Source: Bacteroidota bacterium (GTDB lineage: Bacteria > Bacteroidota > Ignavibacteria > Kapaibacteriales > Kapaibacteriaceae). Taken from it: DNA of 5,353 nt. Position numbers and translations under genes: made by a program. The stretch's first letter is position 1, and each line of letters opens with the position of its first letter. The DNA is taken from positions 1,028 to 6,380 of the forward strand of contig DNLG01000004.1 of assembly GCA_003488525.1 (NCBI GenBank), read 5' to 3'. The notes beneath the pieces are model-generated. The model was given only the letters and a program-made list of their open reading frames with translations. It had not been told where the DNA came from and searched no databases. Of the stretch, positions 1-5,353 are shown piece by piece.

Positions 1-25
1 GGGCGAGACTGCGTCTCGCCCCTAC
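1..25. repeat. Inverted repeat at the window edge, probable dispersed extragenic palindrome (left end cut off)
   Basis: Positions 1-9 (GGGCGAGAC) are the exact reverse complement of 13-21 (GTCTCGCCC), around a three-base centre TGC at 10-12. The right side continues CTAC (22-25). If the element is a full palindrome, the four bases just left of the window should read GTAG. It sits in the non-coding leader, 19 bases before the lepA start. No T-run follows, so it is a poor match to an intrinsic terminator, although it could still end or protect an upstream transcript. Palindromes of the general form GTAGGGGCG...CGCCCCTAC recur as dispersed extragenic elements in a number of bacterial genomes. 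Assigning this copy to such a family is inference, because only one copy is visible here. Confidence 0.6.
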
Positions 26-44
26 TCCGTAACTTCGCTGCCTT

Positions 45-1844
45 ATGCAGAACTACCGCAACTTTTGCATCATCGCGCACATCGACCACGGCAAGTCAAC
101 ACTGGCCGACCGTCTGCTGGAACGCACCGGACGGGTGTCGGCGCGCGAGATGACAATGAATCAGATCCTCGACGATAACCCGCTTGAGCAGGAACGCGGC
201 ATCACCATTAAGCTGCACGCCATTCAGATGGATTACGCAGCCAAGGATGGAAGTTCCTACAAGCTGAATCTCATTGATACACCCGGACACGTCGACTTTT
301 CCTACGAGGTTTCTCGCTCGCTGAGCGCCTGCGAAGGGGCTCTCCTGGTGGTCGATGCCACGCAGGGCGTGGAAGCACAGACGATCTCGAATCTGTTCAT
401 GGCTATCGAGCAGGGCTTGGAGATCATCCCGGTGATCAACAAGATCGACCTGCCTAGTGCGGTGACGACGATCGAAAGCGTCAAGCAGCAGGTGATGGAC
501 CTCATCGGCTGTAAAGAAGATGACATGATCCTTGCATCGGCTAAGGCCGGCATCGGTATTGACGAGATCCTCGAGGCAGTTGTTGCCCGTGTGCCGCCGC
601 CCAAGGGTGACCCCAAAGCCCCCTTGCGTGCGCTTATCTACGATTCCGTGTTCGATGCCTATCGCGGTGTGATCGTCTATGTACGGGTGATCGACGGAAC
701 AATGCGTGAGAAGGACAAGATCCTCTTCATGGCTACCGGACAGACCTACGAGCTGGATGAAGTAGGGGTGCTGTACATGCAGAGGCAGCGAACGGGCGAG
801 CTCTCGGCCGGGAACGTAGGTTACTTTACCGCTGCGATCCGCAAGCTGCAGGACTCGAAGGTTGGCGACACGGTCACGCTTATGTCTAACCCGACAACGA
901 ATCCCATCGAAGGCTTCCGCGAGGTCAAGCCAATGGTGTTCAGTGGCATCTATCCTGCCGACAGCGATGACTTCGAAGACCTGCGCGAAGCACTCGGCAA
1001 GCTCTCGCTAAACGACTCGGCCATCACGTTTGAACCCGAGTCCTCGAGCGCGCTCGGCTTCGGATTCCGCTGCGGATTCCTGGGTCTTCTTCACATGGAG
1101 ATCGTGCAGGAACGCCTCGAACGGGAGTTCAACCAGACGATCGTTACAACGGTGCCGAACGTGCGCTATCAGGTTGTGACGACGCGTGAAGAGGTGCTCT
1201 GGGTGGACAATCCGGCGCAGTTGCCGAATCCGACACTGATCAACGAGATCCTCGAGCCATACATCCGTGCGCAGATCATCGCCCCCTCCGAGTATGTGGG
1301 GACGATCATGAAGCTGTGCATGGATCGCCGCGGAACAATGATGGGTCAGTCCTATCTCTCGGCCGACCGTGTCGATATGACCTTTGAGCTTCCGCTTGCC
1401 GAAGTTGTGTTCGACTTTTACGACAAGCTCAAGAGCAATACACGGGGCTACGCATCGCTCGACTACGAGTATGCGGACTACAAGCCGGGCCAACTGGTGC
1501 GCATGGACATACTGCTCAACGGCGAACAGGTGGACGCACTTTCGTCGATCGTCCACCGGCAGAAGGCCCATGAATGGGGCAAGAGACTGTGCTCGAAGCT
1601 TCGCGAACTGATCCCGCGGCAGATGTTCGAAGTGGCCATCCAGGCGGCGATCGGTTCAAAGATCATCGCTCGTGAATCGATCAGCGCCATGCGCAAGAAC
1701 GTTTTGGCCAAGTGTTACGGCGGCGACATTTCCCGTAAGCGCAAGCTGATCGAAAAGCAGAAGGAAGGCAAAAAACGCATGAAGCAGGTCGGCAAGGTCG
1801 AGATACCTCAAGAGGCCTTCCACGCCGTTCTCTCACTCGACTGA
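45..1844 (+). CDS. lepA: Elongation factor 4 (LepA), translational GTPase
   Basis: This encodes a complete 599-residue EF4, the usual family length. EF4 binds the ribosome, hydrolyses GTP and is proposed to back-translocate stalled ribosomes or assist 30S assembly; it is cytosolic and partly membrane-associated. GTPase motifs are all present: G1 AHIDHGKST (residues 11-19), G2 RGIT (51-54), G3 DTPGH (78-82, with the catalytic-type His82), G4 NKID (132-135) and G5 SAK (165-167). Domain II, domain III and an EF-G domain V-like region follow. The LepA-specific C-terminal domain is intact, with [12 protein letters not shown] (557-568) and [11 protein letters not shown] (571-581). The start is well fixed: an in-frame TAA lies at 30-32 and no other ATG, GTG or TTG lies between it and the ATG. 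There is no Shine-Dalgarno sequence upstream. It is the first gene of the likely operon, 11 bp before lepB1. Confidence 0.98.
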   Translation: MQNYRNFCIIAHIDHGKSTLADRLLERTGRVSAREMTMNQILDDNPLEQERGITIKLHAIQMDYAAKDGSSYKLNLIDTPGHVDFSYEVSRSLSACEGALLVVDATQGVEAQTISNLFMAIEQGLEIIPVINKIDLPSAVTTIESVKQQVMDLIGCKEDDMILASAKAGIGIDEILEAVVARVPPPKGDPKAPLRALIYDSVFDAYRGVIVYVRVIDGTMREKDKILFMATGQTYELDEVGVLYMQRQRTGELSAGNVGYFTAAIRKLQDSKVGDTVTLMSNPTTNPIEGFREVKPMVFSGIYPADSDDFEDLREALGKLSLNDSAITFEPESSSALGFGFRCGFLGLLHMEIVQERLEREFNQTIVTTVPNVRYQVVTTREEVLWVDNPAQLPNPTLINEILEPYIRAQIIAPSEYVGTIMKLCMDRRGTMMGQSYLSADRVDMTFELPLAEVVFDFYDKLKSNTRGYASLDYEYADYKPGQLVRMDILLNGEQVDALSSIVHRQKAHEWGKRLCSKLRELIPRQMFEVAIQAAIGSKIIARESISAMRKNVLAKCYGGDISRKRKLIEKQKEGKKRMKQVGKVEIPQEAFHAVLSLD

Positions 1845-1855
1845 TCGTTTCTTTT

Positions 1856-2824
1856 ATGGCACTCATCGAATCACTTTACCAGCGCATGGGCCGCCTTGGC
1901 ACGTTCCTTCTGAAGCGGCGGCATGACCGGCTGAATGCCCCAAAGCCTGAGACCCTTAAGGAACATCTCGTTGCGTGGGTCAAGACCATCGTCTGGTCGC
2001 TCACCGTCGTGACGATCATCAACGGCCTGGCCCTGGCGTCGTTCGTCGTCCCCACAGGATCGATGGAGAGCACCGTGCTGGCTGGAGAGTTTCTTTTCGT
2101 CAACAAGTTTAAGTTCGGACCTTCGACGCCGCAGATCGTGCCCTTTCTCAACATGCCCCTTCCATACTACAAGCTGCCGCCGATCATCGCGCCAAAGCAG
2201 GGAGACGTGATCGTCTTCGTGTTTCCGGGAAATCGGGAGGTTGCTGATCCGCCGGCATTCGAGTACTACCTCAAGCGCTGTGTGGCCGTCGCCGGGGATA
2301 CACTCCAGATCCGCGCCGGACGAGTCTTCGTCAATGGCGCAGAGTATGGCCTTCCGGAGCATGCACAGTTTATGGGGTGGAGCCCTGAGCAGCGGGCTAT
2401 GGTGTCGGAGGCGGACCGTGAGGCAACCTTCCCTCCGGGACGTGGTTACACGCGCGATGATTATGGTCCGATCCGCATTCCCAAGCAAGGCGACGTGATC
2501 CGTCTTACACCGGAGAACTTCCACGAATGGGCCGTGTTTATTGCCCGTGAAGGACATCAGGTTAACGCCGACCTTCGCACGATCGACGGCCAGCCTGCCA
2601 CAGCCTATACCGTCAAGCGTGATTACGTCTTTGGTATGGGCGACAATCGCGACAACTCGCTTGACTCACGCTTCTGGGGATTCATTCCCGAAGAGGACGT
2701 CGTCGGAACACCGATGATCGTCTACTGGTCGCTGCCTGTTGAAACACCGGATGGTCGCCGGCTCTCGCTGATGCAGCGCCTGAAGAACATCCGCTGGGGA
2801 CGCATCGGCACGATCATCAACTGA
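1856..2824 (+). CDS. lepB: Signal peptidase I, long Bacteroidota/Chlorobiota-type form (first of two)
   Basis: Type I signal peptidase (S26 family), which cleaves signal peptides from exported preproteins on the outer face of the inner membrane. It has 322 residues. A basic amphipathic N-terminus (1-40) precedes one clear membrane segment (about 42-64). Box B follows, PTGSMESTVLAGEF, with nucleophile Ser69. Box D is YLKRCVAVAGD (138-148) with general base Lys140, and box E is MGDNRDNSLDSRFWG (261-275). The catalytic Ser/Lys dyad is therefore intact. About 110 residues separate boxes D and E, much longer than in lepB2. This insertion includes YGPIRIPKQGD (203-213), which I recognise from Bacteroidota-type enzymes. 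A similar PKQGDVI string occurs at 113-119. No Shine-Dalgarno sequence precedes the ATG; the 11-bp gap from lepA is pyrimidine-rich. The protein ends in IRWGRIGTIIN, resembling the lepB2 tail (IRWDRV). Its division of labour with the second enzyme is unknown. Confidence 0.95.
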   Translation: MALIESLYQRMGRLGTFLLKRRHDRLNAPKPETLKEHLVAWVKTIVWSLTVVTIINGLALASFVVPTGSMESTVLAGEFLFVNKFKFGPSTPQIVPFLNMPLPYYKLPPIIAPKQGDVIVFVFPGNREVADPPAFEYYLKRCVAVAGDTLQIRAGRVFVNGAEYGLPEHAQFMGWSPEQRAMVSEADREATFPPGRGYTRDDYGPIRIPKQGDVIRLTPENFHEWAVFIAREGHQVNADLRTIDGQPATAYTVKRDYVFGMGDNRDNSLDSRFWGFIPEEDVVGTPMIVYWSLPVETPDGRRLSLMQRLKNIRWGRIGTIIN

Positions 2825-2866
2825 TGGCCCTCAGCTCACTTCGACACCTCCACGATAGCGCTGACC

Positions 2867-3463
2867 ATGTCGGATAAGGGGCTTGCAGAACTCTCATGGA
2901 GGGACATCGCCACCAGTGCCACCGTGGCGATCATCGTTGCCCTGCTCCTGAGGGTCTTCATCGTTGGTGCGTTTGAGATACCGTCGCATTCGATGGAGAA
3001 CACCCTCCTACCGGGCGATTACATCGTCGTCAACAAGCTCGCCTACACGCTCCGCGATGTGCGCCGCGGTGACGTCGTGATCTTTCATCATCAGGCCGAT
3101 ACGTCAATGGTTCGCGAGACCTACGTCAAACGCGTGATCGGACTCCCATCGGATACAGTTACACTTACCCATGAAGGGGTATGGGTCAATGGTCGCCCCC
3201 TACCAGATCCGCCGCAGTGTAAACTACCGGCCGACCCTGTGCTTGCCTCCCAGAGGAGTCCGGTGGAGATCGTCGTCGGGCCCGACTCACTGTTCGTGCT
3301 GGGCGATAATCGCCGAAACTCTTTTGATTCCCGATACTGGGGATGCCTTCCCGTGGCAGCCGTGATAGGGACGCCGCTCTTCATCTACTGGTCGCGCGGT
3401 GGCAGCACGGATAATCCCCTGCCCCATATCCGCTGGGACCGCGTACTGTCGAGAGTTGAGTGA
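2867..3463 (+). CDS. lepB: Signal peptidase I, short form (second of two)
   Basis: A second S26 signal peptidase of 198 residues, close to the compact Gram-positive-like length. It has one N-terminal membrane anchor (about 14-35). Box B is PSHSMENTLLPGDYIVV with nucleophile Ser42. YVKRVIGLPSD (86-96) carries general base Lys88. GDNRRNSFDSRYWG (146-159) is box E. The usual GLPGD of box D reads GLPSD here, a mild departure that leaves the catalytic residues in place. The ATG is the first possible start in this frame after the lepB1 stop. It lacks a Shine-Dalgarno sequence and lies 42 bp downstream of lepB1. That gap holds no visible promoter or terminator, so co-transcription is likely. The short D-to-E interval and low similarity outside the boxes indicate an old paralogue or a separate acquisition, not a recent duplication. 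Substrate specialisation is possible but cannot be read from sequence. Confidence 0.95.
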   Translation: MSDKGLAELSWRDIATSATVAIIVALLLRVFIVGAFEIPSHSMENTLLPGDYIVVNKLAYTLRDVRRGDVVIFHHQADTSMVRETYVKRVIGLPSDTVTLTHEGVWVNGRPLPDPPQCKLPADPVLASQRSPVEIVVGPDSLFVLGDNRRNSFDSRYWGCLPVAAVIGTPLFIYWSRGGSTDNPLPHIRWDRVLSRVE

Positions 3464-3465
3464 TG
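3461..3465 (+). promoter_or_regulatory. TGATG stop-start overlap between lepB2 and hemW (likely translational coupling)
   Basis: The lepB2 stop TGA (3461-3463) shares its last base with the hemW ATG (3463-3465). This arrangement usually allows a terminating ribosome to reinitiate on the next gene. A weak purine-rich GAGAG at 3451-3455 sits 7 bases before the ATG and is the only Shine-Dalgarno-like sequence near any start in the window. A GTG at 3460-3462, immediately upstream and in frame, would add a single residue. I prefer the ATG. Confidence 0.55.
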
Positions 3466-4599
3466 TTCGGACTCTACCTGCATATCCCCTTCTGCGAAAA
3501 GAAGTGCTCATACTGCGATTTCTACAGTATTGAGTCGACAGAGCACATCCAGCGATTCGTTGAAACACTCAAGCGCGAGATCGATCTGCGTGCGGCGACG
3601 TATGATGGCACCGCCTTTACGTCGGTATTCTTCGGTGGCGGCACGCCTTCGCTGCTTCACCCTGATGAGATCATGGTGATCACCACACTTCTGCGCTCGC
3701 ACTTCGTGTTCAGCGACGATTGCGAGTGGACCATGGAGTGCAACCCCGGAACGGTGACGCTCGAACGGCTTGAGGGATATCGGCGCAGCGGCATCAATCG
3801 GCTTTCCTTCGGCGTGCAGTCATTTCAGCCGGCCGAGCTGGAATTCCTTGATCGTATCCACAACGCCGACCAGGCAGCGGTGTCGATGCACCTTGCCCGG
3901 CGTGCAGGATTTGACAATGTGAACATGGACCTGATGTTTGCCGTGCCCGGGCAGACCATCGAAACACTGCGCGACAACCTGCGACGCATGATCGAACTGC
4001 AACCGGACCACATCTCGGCCTACTCGCTTATCTATGAACACGGCACTCCTCTCTATGCCGATCTCCTGAAGGGGCGCGTGACGCCCCTTCCCGAAGAGGT
4101 CGACGCCGAGATGTACCACCTGGTGATCTCAACACTGCGCCAGCACGGGTATCATCAGTACGAGGTCAGCAACTTTGCCCGGCCCGGCCGGGAGTGTCGC
4201 CATAACCTTACCTACTGGCACGGTGAGCCATATCTGTCGGTCGGCCCAAGCGCCCACGGCTTTCTCGGAACGACCCGCTACTGGAACTACCGCTCCCTGA
4301 GTGCATGGACTGATCACGTCATGAAGGGGGCGTTACCGGAAGCCAATCATGAACACCTCTCGGCATCCGATCTGCTGACCGAGCATGTGTTTCTGCACCT
4401 GCGCGCCGACGGACTGCGCCTGGCGGAGGTGCAGCGGCGCTTCGGTCTGGATGTTCGGCAGCGACTTCAGCCCGATCTAACCTACTGGATCGAGGCTGGC
4501 TTCGTGAACGACCACAACGACGTCCTGTCTCTGACCGCTGAAGGTTACCGTGTCTGCGACGAGATCAGCTCCAAGGCCGCTGCCCGCATGGCGGGATAG
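3463..4599 (+). CDS. hemW: HemW, radical-SAM haem chaperone (HemN-like)
   Basis: HemW is related to the anaerobic coproporphyrinogen III dehydrogenase HemN, but characterised members bind haem and deliver it to apoproteins such as respiratory cytochromes. This copy has 378 residues, the normal size. The radical-SAM cluster motif is C11-x3-C15-x2-C18 followed by DF, the HemW pattern; HemN has a further Cys where Phe20 stands. GGGTPS (58-63), ECNPGT (92-97) and INRLSFGVQSF (111-121) support SAM binding and the barrel fold. NMDLMFAVPGQT (154-165) follows. The HNLTYW motif (247-252) matches the HNxxYW motif linked to haem binding in HemW. A C-terminal winged-helix-like part ends with LTAEGYRVCDEI. 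The gene is translationally coupled to lepB2. Its last 55 bp, including the stop, are antisense to the 3' end of the permease gene. Annotation as coproporphyrinogen oxidase would probably be wrong. Confidence 0.95.
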   Translation: MFGLYLHIPFCEKKCSYCDFYSIESTEHIQRFVETLKREIDLRAATYDGTAFTSVFFGGGTPSLLHPDEIMVITTLLRSHFVFSDDCEWTMECNPGTVTLERLEGYRRSGINRLSFGVQSFQPAELEFLDRIHNADQAAVSMHLARRAGFDNVNMDLMFAVPGQTIETLRDNLRRMIELQPDHISAYSLIYEHGTPLYADLLKGRVTPLPEEVDAEMYHLVISTLRQHGYHQYEVSNFARPGRECRHNLTYWHGEPYLSVGPSAHGFLGTTRYWNYRSLSAWTDHVMKGALPEANHEHLSASDLLTEHVFLHLRADGLRLAEVQRRFGLDVRQRLQPDLTYWIEAGFVNDHNDVLSLTAEGYRVCDEISSKAAARMAG

Positions 4600-5353
4600 A
4601 TCGCCGCGGCTGACGAGACCATGACGGCACACACTGCCGTGGTCACCACGTCAACGGTCTGCACGTCGAGCGGCAGTGCCGGAATGAGATACCCCTGCGA
4701 CATATCAAAGCGTATCCACTGAAAGTGCAGCTGACCCCAGCAAAGCGCAAGTCCGATCACGGTTCCAAGACCGGCACTGATGACGCCGATAAACAGACCC
4801 TGCCAGACGTAGATCCGCGCGATCGTCGTATTGGTCATCCCCATGGTCTTGAGCATCGCAATATCATGCCGCTTCTCCACCACACCCATCGTCAGCGAAA
4901 CCAGAATGCTGAAGGCGGCAACCACGATGATCAGCAGCAGCACCACAAATGAACCGAGCCGCTCGAGTCGCATCGTATCATACACACCACTGTTGATCTG
5001 CTGCCATGTCTCGATGCGCGCTGCCGACCCAAGAGATGCCGCCAGCTCGGCGGCTACCTGCTCGGAGCGCTCCGGCTGATCAATGCGCACATGCCACTCG
5101 GTGGGCTCGGAGGAGGCGATAAGGGGCGTCAGCACTTCAGCCGAAAGGTACACGGTGGATGCGTCGACATCTCGAGAAGCGTTGGACTGAAAGACACCGA
5201 CCACGACGACGGGTGTACCTGAGGGCATGGACATCATCGTTAGCGCCGATTCGATCTGCCGCGGACTTATCACACGCAACGTGTCACCAAGAAAGAGATT
5301 CAGCGACTGTGCAACACCGGAGCTGACAACGACTCCGGCAATACCATCACGCA
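4545..5353 (-). CDS. ABC transporter permease, FtsX/LolC-LolE family (5' end outside the window)
   Basis: This is the C-terminal 268 codons of a membrane permease; the frame stays open to the right edge, so the real start lies beyond it. The TTG at 5277-5279 is not the start, because the preceding codons read SSGVAQSLNLFLGDTL, the conserved 'ARxLxLxxGDT' element of the MacB/LolE periplasmic domain. Numbering from the first complete codon, that domain runs to about residue 130. Three membrane segments follow (about 132-156, 177-205 and 233-252). Between the first two lies VVEKRHDIAMLKTMGMT (157-173), the cytoplasmic coupling motif of LolC/LolE permeases. The end, AIYPAMRAAALE, matches the family's YPAxRAAxLxP, but the usual 'P-x-x-ALR' tail is replaced by LISSQTR. 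The likely role is extraction of lipoproteins from the inner membrane with a LolD-type ATPase. No ATPase gene is in view, and other FtsX-family functions remain possible. Confidence 0.88.
   Translation of the reverse strand, partial: RDGIAGVVVSSGVAQSLNLFLGDTLRVISPRQIESALTMMSMPSGTPVVVVGVFQSNASRDVDASTVYLSAEVLTPLIASSEPTEWHVRIDQPERSEQVAAELAASLGSAARIETWQQINSGVYDTMRLERLGSFVVLLLIIVVAAFSILVSLTMGVVEKRHDIAMLKTMGMTNTTIARIYVWQGLFIGVISAGLGTVIGLALCWGQLHFQWIRFDMSQGYLIPALPLDVQTVDVVTTAVCAVMVSSAAAIYPAMRAAALELISSQTR

Noticed and set aside
30..37. TAACTTCG as a possible Bacteroidota -7 promoter element (TAnnTTTG)
   Set aside because: It has one mismatch, no TTG-like upstream element can be placed because the hairpin fills that space, and the leader would be only a few bases. 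The operon promoter is more likely left of the window.
1008..1571. Long open frame (187 codons) on the - strand inside lepA
   Set aside because: It is wholly antisense to a strongly conserved lepA segment, and its translation is rich in His, Arg and Cys with no family resemblance. This is typical of a shadow frame in GC-rich coding DNA.
1871..2557. Long open frame (228 codons) on the - strand inside lepB1
   Set aside because: It is antisense to the catalytic region of lepB1. The product has no recognisable domain and a shadow-like composition rich in Arg, His and Cys.
3944..3953. TGCCCGGGCA palindrome in hemW
   Set aside because: It encodes the conserved VPGQT segment of the family, and short palindromes of this kind are expected in GC-rich coding DNA.
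4624..4640. ACGGCA-CACAC-TGCCGT hairpin just after hemW as its terminator
   Set aside because: The stem is only six bases, no T-run follows, and it lies inside the permease coding sequence. This is too weak to call.
4725..5079. Two short + strand open frames opposite the permease
   Set aside because: The opposite strand encodes a recognisable FtsX-type core with three membrane segments. These frames are low-complexity shadows (runs of His, Gln and Ser).
4545..5279. Permease as a complete 244-residue protein starting at the TTG 5277-5279
   Set aside because: The frame continues upstream to the window edge and encodes conserved family sequence, so the gene is longer and cut by the edge.
45..5353. 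Frequent GATCATC strings as a possible repeat or signal family
   Set aside because: They fall mostly at Ile-ATC codons preceded by bases giving GATC and follow protein sequence and codon bias. No fixed spacing or orientation is visible.

Overview
The window carries an ordinary but compact bacterial housekeeping cluster. Four genes run on the + strand: lepA (elongation factor 4), two different type I signal peptidase genes in tandem (called lepB1 and lepB2 here), and hemW (radical-SAM haem chaperone). A fifth, incomplete gene enters from the right on the - strand. It encodes an FtsX/LolC/LolE-type permease and converges on hemW, with the two 3' ends overlapping by 55 bp. The window is almost fully coding, and no gap exceeds 45 bases.

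Organism: the sequence is GC-rich (clearly above half by eye). LepB1 has the long form of signal peptidase I seen in the Bacteroidota/Chlorobiota (FCB) group. It has an 'FGPSTP' stretch after box B and a long insertion with 'YGPIRIPKQGD' before box E. Three of the four visible starts lack a Shine-Dalgarno sequence, which also fits that group. A GC-rich Chlorobiota/Ignavibacteria/Kapabacteria-like lineage is my best guess, but this is inference from family features, not a placement.

Layout: 1-25 is a near-perfect inverted repeat cut by the window edge, probably one copy of a dispersed extragenic palindrome. lepA occupies 45-1844. After 11 bp comes lepB1 (1856-2824), after 42 bp lepB2 (2867-3463), and then hemW (3463-4599), whose ATG shares one base with the lepB2 stop (TGATG). 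These four are probably one operon transcribed from a promoter to the left of the window. The permease gene (4545 to beyond 5353, - strand) is a separate transcription unit.

How the genes relate: EF4 acts on the translating ribosome, the signal peptidases cleave exported preproteins at the inner membrane, and the permease resembles the one that extracts mature lipoproteins for outer-membrane sorting. HemW handles haem. lepA-lepB adjacency (as in E. coli) and lepA-hemW adjacency (as in Bacillus) are each familiar; here both occur in one string. I found no defence system, CRISPR array, RNA gene or insertion sequence, and nothing I would call a new biological system. The points most worth a second look are the edge palindrome, the 55-bp antisense overlap and the divergent signal peptidase pair.
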